Shown piece by piece: positions 47,139 to 56,590 of a stretch of DNA of 64,000 bases (the first letter of the stretch is position 1; each line of letters begins with the position of its first letter). This DNA comes from Sorangium cellulosum (GTDB lineage: Bacteria > Myxococcota_A > Polyangia > Polyangiales > Polyangiaceae): assembly GCA_020720045.1 (NCBI GenBank), contig DYPH01000012.1:1-64000 (forward strand), given 5' to 3'. The translations under genes were made by a program, and so were the position numbers. The notes beneath the pieces were generated by a model. The model did no database searches, was not told where the DNA came from, and saw only the letters and a list, made by a program, of their open reading frames with translations.

Positions 47139-48293
47139 TCAGGGCTTCGACCGGAGCTCGAGGAGCACGCCGGTCGTTCCGACGTCGACCGAGATCCAGA
47201 GGTTGCCGCTCGCATCGGTGAAGACGGAGAAGGCGTCGGCCTTGCTGCCGTAGGTGATCGCGTCCGTCACCTTGCTGCCGGCCGTCGCGAGGGTCGTCCC
47301 CGCGGTGTACGCCTGGGCGTAGGCGGTGGTTTTCCCTTCATATTCGGGGAGTTTGACGACGAGCCACCCCTTGCTCGCCCCGGCCGGTTTGGCGGCGGCG
47401 AGCTGGCGGACGCCGCTTCCGTTGCTGTCGGTGAGGCCCGTCGTGCCGCCGACGATCGGTGCGACGACGGCGTCGAGGTTCGCGCGCGGGGCGCCGTAGA
47501 CGACATCGGACGGGTTGTTGCCGTAGTAGCTGGCGGCGACGAAGACGTTTCCGTCGGCGTCGGCGGCGACAGGACCGGAAGAGCCGCTCCACGTGATGAG
47601 CTTGCGGGGCGCCGGGCAGTTGCCCGAAGGGACGAGGGCGCCGTTGCAGATTTTGCTGACGTAAAGGGCATTTTCCGAGGTCGAAGAGGCGGCCGCGGAA
47701 AGCGGCGAAAGGCCCGCGTAGACGACGCTATCGCCGCCGGCGGTTGCCACACCGACGCCGTCGAAAAAGCCGTTGACCTTCGCGCGAGTCGTGACGGTCT
47801 GCAGCGTGACGTCGTAGCCGAGCACCTCGCCGGGGAAGCCGGCGCCGCTTGCCGTGTAGGAATCGACAGAGAGGGGCGCCGTCGGGAGGTCAAAAAGACC
47901 AAGACCTGCGAAGCGTTGCGCGGGGACGCTGCCCGGATCGGCGAGCGTGGCGACGGTGAAGGTCGCCGTCGTGCCGCTGGCGGGGATCGCAACGCGGGCG
48001 ACGCCCCGCTTGGCGTTCGGTGAGCCGGAAACGGCAAACGAATCGGAGATCATCGGTCCGCCGTGGCGGCCCCAGACAGCACCGGTCGCGCGTGTGCCGA
48101 CCGTGTACCGGTGGACGACGCCAAACGGGAAATTCGCAGCGAGGGAGACCTCGGCGGCGTAGGTCGCCGGGTCGAGGAACGGGAGCGGCCCGGCGTCAAC
48201 GGCGGCATCGTCGGCGGCGTCATCCCCGCAAGCGACGAACGCGAAGCCGCTGGCGGCGAGCAGCAAGGCGAGAGAAAAAGGTGCAGTCTTCAT
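47139..48293 (-). CDS. Cobalamin-riboswitch-controlled lipoprotein, possible beta-propeller
   Basis: A 384-residue lipoprotein with a signal ending FAFVACGDD. The mature part is Gly/Ala/Thr/Val-rich with repeated short beta units, each with an aromatic or D-x-D-G-N-V/L pattern, such as GPVAADADGNVFVAASYYG and FTDASGNLWISVDVG. This is typical of NHL or YVTN-like propeller blades. It has no recognised homologue. Its start lies about 200 bases after a cobalamin riboswitch, so it should be expressed when B12 is scarce. In Bacteroidetes the B12-binding lipoprotein BtuG is a propeller, so a B12-capture role is a reasonable inference. Confidence 0.8.
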   Translation of the reverse strand: MKTAPFSLALLLAASGFAFVACGDDAADDAAVDAGPLPFLDPATYAAEVSLAANFPFGVVHRYTVGTRATGAVWGRHGGPMISDSFAVSGSPNAKRGVARVAIPASGTTATFTVATLADPGSVPAQRFAGLGLFDLPTAPLSVDSYTASGAGFPGEVLGYDVTLQTVTTRAKVNGFFDGVGVATAGGDSVVYAGLSPLSAAASSTSENALYVSKICNGALVPSGNCPAPRKLITWSGSSGPVAADADGNVFVAASYYGNNPSDVVYGAPRANLDAVVAPIVGGTTGLTDSNGSGVRQLAAAKPAGASKGWLVVKLPEYEGKTTAYAQAYTAGTTLATAGSKVTDAITYGSKADAFSVFTDASGNLWISVDVGTTGVLLELRSKP

Positions 48294-48493
48294 GGAAACT
48301 CCAGGATCGCCCCGTAGCGACGACGTCGACGGGGGGATCGACCGCGCGCCTCACGCGAGGGCGCACGTTCGTCGGGCGCAGTAGGTGCAAAACCGACGTA
48401 ATTCCGAGCGTTTATCCCGGCTCGTGGAACTACGAGGCGCGGGCTGCGAAACGCCCCCCGCGGAGCGTGAACGCGGCGTCCGAGCAGAGCTCG

Positions 48494-48687
48494 CACGGTT
48501 CTCGGTAGGTCTTCGGACTCACGGGCGCGCCTTTCGACTCCTACCGGGGACCGCTTCCCAGGCGGTAGCCCAGTGCGCGGAGGTCCCTTTCGTTCCCGTT
48601 CACCGCTGCGGGGCAGTTCCGGATTTGCACCGGATTCCCTGTTCGCCCCGACGGTGGCCTTGGAAGTGCCGCCGTCGAAACACCGTG
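48494..48687 (-). promoter_or_regulatory. Cobalamin riboswitch
   Basis: The minus strand has the full consensus. P1 forms from CACGGT (5') and ACCGTG (3'). The core reads GGGAA, then GGTGCAAATCCGG, ACTGCCCCGC and GGTGAA. The B12-box equivalent is GAGTCCGAAGACCTACC at the 3' side. It lies between the gene ending at 48701 and the lipoprotein starting at 48293. The roughly 200 bases downstream should contain the expression platform; a GCGCC/GGCGC hairpin is visible there. Confidence 0.93.
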
Positions 48688-48700
48688 AACGGCGCAGGTC

Positions 48701-49633
48701 TTACGACTCGCCTCCGTCGCCTGTCAATCGACCCGGTGCCGGCGACGCCGAAGCGGCGACCCGCCCCCCAAGGAGTGCGGCAAAGGGGACCGAAGGGAGC
48801 GTACGTCCATCCATCGTCGCGAGGGCATCGACCTCCGGAAAATCTCCGGTACCGAGCTCAACGGTTGTGAGGCCTTCGGCACGCCATTCGTAGAGGTCGT
48901 CGCTGTACTCGCCGCGAAGGAGGAGCGATGCGTGACTCGTCGGTCGGAAGGGGTCTCGCGACGCCCCGGAGCCGTCGACCACGACGCCGCTCGCGACGCG
49001 GAGAACCACGCCGTTTGGGACGTCGGTGATTCGGAGGGCCCCCGCCCGTCCAAGCAACTCCCCGGTTTCGCCGACCTTTTCGGCGAGGATCGAGGTTTCT
49101 GCGCGCGGCGTCCCCCCCACAAAGACGCAATGAATCGCGAGCGCGGGGCGAAGTTCTGCGGTAGATTCCTCGTAGAGTTGCGCAAATGCTTCGTCAGAAA
49201 TTGCCCACTGAAGGAGAAGGATATGACCTTTGTCTTCGGGGAGAAGCACGGTAAAATCCTCGTCGATCCCGAGCGGCTCGGGCGGCGGCCCCCGGCGGGT
49301 GCGGGCCTCCTCGGCAGGCTCCGCGGAGGGCACAAGTACGGGATCCTCGGGGGGCGGATCGCCACGCAGGCTGGCGCGGAGCGCGCGCGCCTCGCGGTTC
49401 GTCGGATCGTCTTCGAGGACGAGTTCCAGCAGGGCGAGCGCCTTACTATCGTGCCCCTGCCGGTGAAATAGCTGGGCAAGCGTGACCGTCGGTACCGGCG
49501 CACCGGCCGCGCGTTCCGGGGGTGGCGGCGCCGTGAGAAGCCCCTTCGCCGCGTTCGGGAGGTGCAGCCCCTTTTCCACGACCCGCGTGAGGAGCGTCCG
49601 CGCTTTTCCGAAGAAGCCGCCGTCCTCGCTCAC
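48701..49633 (-). CDS. TPR-like protein of unknown function
   Basis: A 310-residue protein. The first part has a TPR-like pattern, LAQLFHRQGHDSKALALLELVLEDDPTNREARALRASL (about 53-90), followed by a Pro-rich linker and a C-terminal beta-rich region of about 180 residues with no recognised domain (for example DKGHILLLQWAISDEAF). The start overlaps the ribF stop by 4 bases, so it is probably translated with ribF. Its stop lies 14 bases before the riboswitch. Confidence 0.7.
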   Translation of the reverse strand: MSEDGGFFGKARTLLTRVVEKGLHLPNAAKGLLTAPPPPERAAGAPVPTVTLAQLFHRQGHDSKALALLELVLEDDPTNREARALRASLRGDPPPEDPVLVPSAEPAEEARTRRGPPPEPLGIDEDFTVLLPEDKGHILLLQWAISDEAFAQLYEESTAELRPALAIHCVFVGGTPRAETSILAEKVGETGELLGRAGALRITDVPNGVVLRVASGVVVDGSGASRDPFRPTSHASLLLRGEYSDDLYEWRAEGLTTVELGTGDFPEVDALATMDGRTLPSVPFAALLGGRVAASASPAPGRLTGDGGES

Positions 49634-50583
49634 AGCGTCGCCTCGGCGGGCGGAACGCTCCGCCCCTGCCGGCCGTGAATTTCTTGCGCGGCAAGGACGT
49701 CTCGCGCGATCGCTGCCCGAAGTGCATCAAGGCTCAAGAAGCGCTCCTCACCTCGAATTCGCGCAACAAACGAAACGCGGATCTTCGCGCCATACAAATC
49801 GAGATTCGCCGCGGTCGGTGGAAGGAGGTGCGTCTCCACGCGGAGTTCGGCGACCGCGGCTACCGTCGGGCGAACACCGATATTGGTCACCCCAAGGCCG
49901 AGGGGCGTCGCTGGACCGCTCTCCGACAAGCGCTCCACGCGGGTCGCATAGACGCCGTGCGCCGGGAGCATCTCCTGGAAATCGGCGAGATTTGCCGTCG
50001 GAAATCCGATCGTTCGCCCCTTGGCATCGCCATGGACGACGACCCCTTCGAGGGCCTGGGGGCGCCCAAGCAGCTCGGCGACGGTGGCGAGTTCGCCGGC
50101 GGCGATCGCCTCGCGGACCCGGCTCGACGACACCGCCCCTTGGGCATCTTCGAGGAGCGCAGCGTCGCCAAGGGCGAAGCGACCGTCCCGCCGAAGTGTC
50201 TCCAGGTCCCCGGCGCGCTTGTGTCCGAAACGGAAATTGGAACCGACGAAAAGAACGCTCGCGCGAAGACGCGTGACGAGGATTTCTTCAACGAAAGCCT
50301 CCGGAGATAGCCCCGCAAATTCAGGCGTAAATACGAGAACTTCCACACGATCAACGCCAGCTTCCTTGAGAAGCTCGATGCGCCGCGCAAGCGTCATCAA
50401 TCGCGGGGGTGGCGTCCTCCCGAGGGCGGCCGCGGGATGCGGATCAAACGTCAAAACAACGAGCGGAAGCCCCCGGAGCTGGGCCTCTTTTTTCGCGCGC
50501 GCGAGGAGGGCGCGGTGCCCTCGATGGACCCCGTCGAAGTTGCCGATAGCGACAACCGTTCCCTGGGTGGCTGCGGCGCTCAT
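49630..50583 (-). CDS. ribF: Bifunctional riboflavin kinase/FAD synthetase
   Basis: Phosphorylates riboflavin to FMN and adenylates FMN to FAD. The 317-residue protein has the N-terminal FAD-synthetase nucleotidyltransferase motif AIGNFDGVHRGHRALL (about 12-27), FDPHPAAALGR, and VSSSRVREAIAAG. The C-terminal riboflavin kinase domain has GRTIGFPTANLA and GVTNIGVRPTV and ends with the helix LDALRAAIARDVLAA. Length is typical. It overlaps the next gene by 4 bases. Confidence 0.95.
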   Translation of the reverse strand: MSAAATQGTVVAIGNFDGVHRGHRALLARAKKEAQLRGLPLVVLTFDPHPAAALGRTPPPRLMTLARRIELLKEAGVDRVEVLVFTPEFAGLSPEAFVEEILVTRLRASVLFVGSNFRFGHKRAGDLETLRRDGRFALGDAALLEDAQGAVSSSRVREAIAAGELATVAELLGRPQALEGVVVHGDAKGRTIGFPTANLADFQEMLPAHGVYATRVERLSESGPATPLGLGVTNIGVRPTVAAVAELRVETHLLPPTAANLDLYGAKIRVSFVARIRGEERFLSLDALRAAIARDVLAAQEIHGRQGRSVPPAEATL

Positions 50584-50643
50584 TGCGACGTTCGATACTC
50601 GTTCGTCGCAGGCGCGGCGAGTACGTTTTTGGCGGTCGGCCGC

Positions 50644-52239
50644 TCAGGGGCCGCAGGCGGCAGGGGGCGGAAATGCAGCGCAGTAGGCGATCCCTTCCGG
50701 CGTCGTCGGCGCGACGACTTCAACGACGCCACGCGCCCCTTGGCTCCGGAGGACCGGGCGAGCCTTATCGGCACAAGACGCTGGATTTTTTTCAGAATCC
50801 CACGAGCCCTCCGCGGCAACGCAGGACCCGGCCTCGTTGGGCGTCGTCCACGCCTGGCCGTTGCCATAGCTCAGCATGATCGCGTAGCGCCCCTTGGGAA
50901 GGCAACCGACGGCGATCGCGCGCGCCGCACCGTCGTAGGCAGCAAGCAGGCGATCGCGGTCGTAAAGCGCCTTCTCCCCTTCGGTTGCTTCGGCGCTCTT
51001 TGCCGTCGCGTGGGGGGTGACGAGGATGCCGGTCTTCGACGGGCCACCGGGATCGATGCAGAGTGCAACCGGCCGCACGAGGAAGTTCAGCGCCGCGCGT
51101 GCAGCCGCAACCCCCTGAGAAGTCTCCGCTTTCTTGAGCACCGTCGTCTCCAGGGGCCCGTCCAGCGCGAAGCCTCCGAGGACGACCCGTGGCGTCGTCG
51201 GTGCGAGCGGGAAGCCGTTGTCGCGGAGCCGCGCGGCATCGAGACGGACAAGGTCGAGGCGCGGCTGGAGGAGCGGCACGCCGGGGAGGAGCGCCTCTTC
51301 GCGGCCGGTCGCCGTGAGCTGGAGCCCGCCGCCGTTCGCCGCGGAAAAAGGCTTCGCAAGGAAGGGGCTTGCGAGGACAGCATCGGCCTCAACTGCTGGA
51401 AAAAACGCAGAAATCGGGAGCTTCGGGTAGCTCGCCTCCAGCGCGGCCCACGTCCCCGAGGTGTTCTTCCCCGGGGCGGCGAGGACCGTCGCGTCCTGGG
51501 TGATCCGCAGGACCGGCCCATCGCCGGGCGCGTCGGCGCCGGTCGCGTGAAAGTAGGGGCGCGGAAAAGGGACTGGGAAGGTTACCGTCACCGGGATGTC
51601 GTCGGCGAGGAAGCCCTCCGTCGGCACCAGGTACGTCGGCTTTGCGTCGGGGATCGCCGCGTCCCCCGCCGCCCGAAGACCGACTTCAACCGGCAGGAAA
51701 CGTGGGGAAAATTCAGGATCTCCACGGTGGACGAGGGCATCGGCGGAATCGATGTATCCTCCACGGAGATCGCCGGCCTCCGCGCCACTTCGGATCCCGA
51801 AGGTCGGCAAGAAATCGCCGTTCCGATTGTAAAATGCACGCAATTGGTAGGCGCCGCCTTCGAGGGGCGAAATCGCATAGGGGGCCGTCGCAGTAACGAG
51901 TTCCCGGGGATCCGGGCAGAAGCGGGGGCCGGCCGTGCGCGGCAGCGACGGGAAGAGGACGTCCCCAGGCAGGTAGACGAAGTTTACGGGCGCTGTGGCG
52001 ACGCCGCCCGGCGCTGGCAAATCAGCTGCCGAATAGACGGCGATGACGGCGCCGCCGACGATGTGCCCCTGTTCCGAGCAGGGGGGCGGACCGTCGTAGC
52101 GGAAGGTCCCCCGGATCGCGCCGCGGGCCGGGAGCAGGCGGCGATCGCTGCGCGTTCCGTCGACGGGCACATCGGTGCAGGCTCCGGCGACGACGATCGC
52201 GGAGAGGGCAAGAGTGGCAGCGCGGAGCGAGCGGATCAT
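50644..52239 (-). CDS. Large secreted lipoprotein paired with a TonB receptor
   Basis: A 531-residue lipoprotein with a signal ending VVAGACTD (lipidated Cys about 20). No domain is recognised. It has scattered Cys and long Pro/Ala-rich stretches. It starts at ATG 52239, 25 bases after the TonB-receptor stop, so the two are probably cotranscribed. Its role may be a surface partner of that receptor; that is inference from position only. Confidence 0.75.
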   Translation of the reverse strand: MIRSLRAATLALSAIVVAGACTDVPVDGTRSDRRLLPARGAIRGTFRYDGPPPCSEQGHIVGGAVIAVYSAADLPAPGGVATAPVNFVYLPGDVLFPSLPRTAGPRFCPDPRELVTATAPYAISPLEGGAYQLRAFYNRNGDFLPTFGIRSGAEAGDLRGGYIDSADALVHRGDPEFSPRFLPVEVGLRAAGDAAIPDAKPTYLVPTEGFLADDIPVTVTFPVPFPRPYFHATGADAPGDGPVLRITQDATVLAAPGKNTSGTWAALEASYPKLPISAFFPAVEADAVLASPFLAKPFSAANGGGLQLTATGREEALLPGVPLLQPRLDLVRLDAARLRDNGFPLAPTTPRVVLGGFALDGPLETTVLKKAETSQGVAAARAALNFLVRPVALCIDPGGPSKTGILVTPHATAKSAEATEGEKALYDRDRLLAAYDGAARAIAVGCLPKGRYAIMLSYGNGQAWTTPNEAGSCVAAEGSWDSEKNPASCADKARPVLRSQGARGVVEVVAPTTPEGIAYCAAFPPPAACGP

Positions 52240-52264
52240 AGAGAAAATCTGTCGGTTCTTAAAC

Positions 52265-54796
52265 TCAGAAGTTGTAGGCAAACATCGCCATCATTCGGCG
52301 ACCGACGAGCTGACCAAAGGGATGCTCGCGGTGGCGCATATCGAGCAAGTTAAAGCCAACTACCGAGACTTCTGCGTGATTCTTTGCGAAGTGGTAGCCA
52401 AGTTTCGCGTTCAAGATCTGCCAGCCGCCGAGCGGGAATACATTCGTGGCGACCGAGGTCCCTGAGACGGTCCGTTCCGCCCACGACTGCTTGGTGACGG
52501 CGTGGAAGTCAATGCTTCCATCGATGCCGAACTTTGTGCGGAGTTGGGTACCTAGGTTGACCTTGTGCATGCTCGTCCGGTCGTCGGAGAGAGCGTCGGC
52601 ACGCTCTACCGCCGAGCAGCCGCTGAAATCTTCGCGGAGCAAATTAAAGGTGTAATTTCCGTAAAAATCGAGTCCTTCAATGGGTGCACTTCGGACGCCG
52701 ACCTCGCCACCGTAGACATTGTAACGCTGGCACTGATTCGCAAAACCACCGAAAAAGATCGGGAAGAGTGCGCTCGGGCGATCGACGGAACCGGTCCCCG
52801 CGGCAACATCGCCGAGCGTAACTGGTCGCGCAGAAGCGAGTTGAATCAGGTCTTTGACGCGATTGTAGTAGAGGGAAGCATCAATGTTGAAATGATCGTT
52901 TTCCTGATTGAGGTAACCGATCTCTGCATTGAGCGTCCCCTCCGCCTTCAGGCGAAAGGCTTGGTCCTCACTCCGTTTCCCTTCCGTCAGGAGCGAGCCT
53001 CCCGTCGTCGGAAGCTGAATCGGGACTTGAAGGTAGCTTTCGAGAAAGGTCGGCGGACGGAACGCGGTCCCGACGGTCGCTCGGAAGGTGCTGGCCTTCG
53101 ACGGATGAATGAGGATCGTCCCGCGAGGGGACTGCACCGCCGCCGAAAGATAGGGGACCCAATCGACCCGATAGTCGAGGACGAGCGAGAAGCGCTTGGA
53201 GAAGCGAATGTCGTCGTGGGCAAATGCCGAGTAGAGGTGCTCGCTCCTCCGACCGTCCAGGAACGTCCACGCGATGTCTTTGAGGCGGTATTGGGCCCCG
53301 CCGATGAAGTCGTGGCGCGCGATCTTGCCAGTGTCGAAGGCCTCGCGGAGCGTCAAATCACCATTGATTACGTTCTGATCGGCGCGCGTTGGCAGGAGAG
53401 ATTGGCCAACGGTTGCCGCATTGAGCGAGGTCTCGGCGAGGAGGCGCGTCCAGAAGGCGCGCGCCTCCACGTGTTTGGAGGTGAAGCTCGCCGTAAGATC
53501 GGTGTTCTGGAAGCTAGGGAGGACGAGATCGTTGAGGGGGCCGAGGCCGAGCACCTCAAGAGATCCGCGAGAGAAGCCGCCGCCGAGGGCGACCGCGGTC
53601 TCTTTTCCGATCGCGTATTTTGTACGAAGATCAAAGCGTTCGGTGCGAGCCGAAGCGTTCTGATCGCGGCTCCCGAGGCGGACGTCGGCCCGCCCAGGAG
53701 GGACCTCGCGGGACCAGCGGGGCAGGTAGTCGTAGCCGGCAGCCGCCCGGTAGGAGAGCGCCCCGCTGCGACCGGCGGCAAAGGTCGAGGCGTGGAGCGT
53801 CCCCGCTTCGCCACCGCCGAACCGCGCGCCGCCGTGCTTCCCTTCGGCAGGGTCCTTCGTGATGATGTTGATCACGCCACCGCTTGCGACCGCTCCGTAA
53901 AGGGCCGATCCGGGGCCGCGGACGACTTCAATCCGCGCGATATCTTCGACGCCGATCGAAAGCGTCTGCCAAAGGGTGGCCCCCAGCATGTCTGAGTAGA
54001 CGCTGCGTCCGTCCACAAGAACGAGTGTACGACTCGACAAACGCTGATTGAAGCCGCGGAGGGAAACTTCGGTCTGACCGCCGGTCACCTCCATCAAGTC
54101 GACGCCGGCGAGACGGCGCAGCAACTCCGGAATCTTCGTAATTCCTGAGAGTTGGATGTCCTGCTCGGTGATAATCGACGTGGAGTTCGGGGCGTCCAAC
54201 GGCGACTGAGCGACCTTCGTCGCTGTCACGAGCGTCTCCGCAAATACGTCGTCGTCCTTCGCCTCAGGCGCTTTTACGGGCGCGTCGAGCTTCTTCTCGA
54301 TGCCTCTTTCCGGAGCTTTCTCATCGGGCTTTTTCCCGTCGCCGGGGCCGGGGTGGGCGGAGTTTTCGGGGAGTTTCGTCGGCGGGTCTTTCACCGGGTC
54401 GACGACCGGCGGCACAACTACGGACGGCCGCGATCGGGCGAGCTGAAGCTCGAGGTCGCGGACGGTCGCCTCGACGGTCTCTTTGTCGGCCGGGTTGTCT
54501 TCGAGGTAACGCCGGTAGTAGCGGAGGGCGGCGTCGACATCGCCGGCGAGGGCATTCGCCCGTGCAATGTTGAAGAGGACGTTTGGATGGGGGAGAATTT
54601 CGTAGGCTTTTTCAAGATCTACGATGCCATCCTTGTACTTCCCCGCCGCAATCGCCTGCATCCCCTGCTTGAAGTGGCCGCGAGCATCGCTTCGCGCGTC
54701 GGCAAATGCCGCACGGGGCACCGAAGCAGCGACGAGCCAGACGGCCGCACACACGGCTGCGGGGCGGATCGACCAAGGGCGGGAGGGCGCGCGCAT
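52265..54796 (-). CDS. TonB-dependent outer-membrane receptor with N-terminal TPR region
   Basis: An 843-residue protein. After a signal peptide (about 1-32), residues 36-130 form TPR-like helices (HFKQGMQAIAAGKYKDGIVDLEKAYE and NPADKETVEATVRDLE). A Pro/Lys-rich linker follows, then ETLVTATKVAQSPLDAPNS (TonB-box/plug entry), the plug with SRTLVLVDGRSVYSD and RIEVVRGPGSALYGAVASGGVINII, and a 22-strand-type barrel ending with F. TPR fusion is unusual for the family. The substrate (metal, B12 or other) is unknown; no riboswitch lies directly upstream. Confidence 0.87.
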   Translation of the reverse strand: MRAPSRPWSIRPAAVCAAVWLVAASVPRAAFADARSDARGHFKQGMQAIAAGKYKDGIVDLEKAYEILPHPNVLFNIARANALAGDVDAALRYYRRYLEDNPADKETVEATVRDLELQLARSRPSVVVPPVVDPVKDPPTKLPENSAHPGPGDGKKPDEKAPERGIEKKLDAPVKAPEAKDDDVFAETLVTATKVAQSPLDAPNSTSIITEQDIQLSGITKIPELLRRLAGVDLMEVTGGQTEVSLRGFNQRLSSRTLVLVDGRSVYSDMLGATLWQTLSIGVEDIARIEVVRGPGSALYGAVASGGVINIITKDPAEGKHGGARFGGGEAGTLHASTFAAGRSGALSYRAAAGYDYLPRWSREVPPGRADVRLGSRDQNASARTERFDLRTKYAIGKETAVALGGGFSRGSLEVLGLGPLNDLVLPSFQNTDLTASFTSKHVEARAFWTRLLAETSLNAATVGQSLLPTRADQNVINGDLTLREAFDTGKIARHDFIGGAQYRLKDIAWTFLDGRRSEHLYSAFAHDDIRFSKRFSLVLDYRVDWVPYLSAAVQSPRGTILIHPSKASTFRATVGTAFRPPTFLESYLQVPIQLPTTGGSLLTEGKRSEDQAFRLKAEGTLNAEIGYLNQENDHFNIDASLYYNRVKDLIQLASARPVTLGDVAAGTGSVDRPSALFPIFFGGFANQCQRYNVYGGEVGVRSAPIEGLDFYGNYTFNLLREDFSGCSAVERADALSDDRTSMHKVNLGTQLRTKFGIDGSIDFHAVTKQSWAERTVSGTSVATNVFPLGGWQILNAKLGYHFAKNHAEVSVVGFNLLDMRHREHPFGQLVGRRMMAMFAYNF

Positions 54797-54861
54797 GAAA
54801 GCGAGCGCCTATGTACTCGGTAAGGTGCCGGCCCGATACCGGGAACCTGGGGAAGTGGCCC

Positions 54862-56478
54862 TCAGTAGGCCCCCTTAAATCCGTCGACCTGCGGCGAAGC
54901 CGAGGCGGCCCCCGCAGCCTTCTTCTCAACGGGGCGCGTGAGGGTGATTTGATAGCCGTCACGGAGCGTCATCCGGCGATTGTCTTTCACGAAACCGGCT
55001 TTGGTTGCGCTCAGGTTCCGCATTTGATCGATTGCGGTGGGATCCATTTGTAAGGTACACGGCGTCTTCTCGCAGAGGACGCGATTCTCGTCACGAATCT
55101 CGGCGCCGGGTGGCGTCGTCTCAAGAGTCACTGGGAGCGACGGTGACGAGGCCTGCGCGGAAAGTGGCACTGTTCCTTGAGCGGAAGGGGCAGGCGAAGT
55201 CGCCTGGCTCGTAAGTGCTACACGGCTCGTCGAACCGGCCCCCGCGCTCCCATCCCCGCCGGAGCGCGGCGAACTGGGGGCGCGTGCGTAGAGGAACGCG
55301 CCTCCGCCGCCAAGCGCAGATGCCACAAAAAAAGCGAAGGCAATCCATAAATTGCGAGAGAGTGACGTCGCCGGAGTGGGCGTCGACCGACGTGCGACCA
55401 TCGGGATCGTCGCTTCCAGCAATGGCGATGGCGCCACCGAGGCGGGAGGCGATGGCGACCCTGCGACCGGCGGAACTGCCATCGCCGCCTCGGCCTCCTT
55501 CAATGCGAGGAGGAGCGCGTCCATCGACGAGTATCGATCTTCCGGCTTCTTCTCAAGGCAGCGGCGAACCACCGCTTCGAGCGCTGGAGGAATCACGGTA
55601 CCTTCCGGCGCAACCGAGGCCATCGGCGGCACCGGGTCGGTTACATGGGCCATCAACGTCGTGACGCTCGTTGATTTTTCAAACGGGACACGGCCGGTGA
55701 GGATCTCGAAAAAGAGAATTCCCGTCGAGTAGATATCGGCGCGGCCATCGAGATTTCGACCGTCCACCTGCTCAGGGGCCATGTATTTCGGAGACCCCAT
55801 AAACAGCCCAGTCTGTGTGAGCTGTTCGTCCGCGCTCTCCCCCATATGTTTGGCGAGCCCGAAATCGAGAACTTTTACAAAGTCCTCCTCGTCGGGATGC
55901 TCAGCAAGGAAGACGTTGGCTGGCTTCAGATCGCGATGGACGACCCCCAAGTCGTGAGCTTCGCGGACGCTCCGGCAGACTTGCCGCACGATGTTTAGCG
56001 CGCGAAGCGGTGGGAACGGCCCCTCCGCCTTGAGGGCGCGATGGACGGTGCGACCGGCAAGAAGCTCCATCGCCATGAAGTAGATGTCGTCTTCCGTCTT
56101 CCCGTAATCGAAGACGGTGACGGTGTTCGGATGCGTCAACTGAGAGACGACGCTCGCTTCGAGGAAAAAGCGTTTCTCGTACTCGGGATCGTCGGCGGCG
56201 AATTTCGCATTGACGACCTTGATCGCCACGAGGCGCCCAAGCGGGGCCTGCTCCGCCCGGTAGATCCGCCCCATGCCACCCTTGGCAATTTGTGCAGAAA
56301 TTCGATACTTTCCAGCCATCGATCGACCGATAAGCGGGTCTTCGGGGACCTCACGCTCCGTGGCAGGCGGCTCCGTGGCAGGCGTTTCTTCGCCATGCGC
56401 GATCTCGCCACGCACGATGACCGCCGTGTTGGCTTCCGACGAGCGGTCGGCGGGGATCGAAGGGGTGCGGGCGTCCAT
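54862..56478 (-). CDS. Ser/Thr protein kinase with one transmembrane helix
   Basis: The kinase domain (about 55-320) is complete: KGGMGRIYRAEQAPLGRLVAIKVV (glycine loop and Lys 87), HRDLKPANVF (181-190), DFGLAKH (205-211), then GSPKYMAPEQ and DGRADIYSTGILFFEILTG. After a linker comes one transmembrane helix (SRNLWIAFAFFVASALGGGGAFLYA) and a short PEGA-like segment (PPGAEIRDENRVLCEKTPC). ATG 56478 is preferred to earlier starts. Substrates unknown. Confidence 0.93.
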   Translation of the reverse strand: MDARTPSIPADRSSEANTAVIVRGEIAHGEETPATEPPATEREVPEDPLIGRSMAGKYRISAQIAKGGMGRIYRAEQAPLGRLVAIKVVNAKFAADDPEYEKRFFLEASVVSQLTHPNTVTVFDYGKTEDDIYFMAMELLAGRTVHRALKAEGPFPPLRALNIVRQVCRSVREAHDLGVVHRDLKPANVFLAEHPDEEDFVKVLDFGLAKHMGESADEQLTQTGLFMGSPKYMAPEQVDGRNLDGRADIYSTGILFFEILTGRVPFEKSTSVTTLMAHVTDPVPPMASVAPEGTVIPPALEAVVRRCLEKKPEDRYSSMDALLLALKEAEAAMAVPPVAGSPSPPASVAPSPLLEATIPMVARRSTPTPATSLSRNLWIAFAFFVASALGGGGAFLYARAPSSPRSGGDGSAGAGSTSRVALTSQATSPAPSAQGTVPLSAQASSPSLPVTLETTPPGAEIRDENRVLCEKTPCTLQMDPTAIDQMRNLSATKAGFVKDNRRMTLRDGYQITLTRPVEKKAAGAASASPQVDGFKGAY

Positions 56479-56590
56479 GCGGTTCCGGGAGGGCGGCCAA
56501 GACGGCCGACGCGCGAGGATGGCGACCCGCTCGGAACCTGTCAACGCGGATGACGGGAGGCTCCCCTTCGGATAGCGTCCGACGCCAATC

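Noticed and set aside
48290-48496. 68-codon minus ORF as a riboswitch leader peptide
   Set aside because: Arg-rich and without conserved pattern; no evidence of translation.
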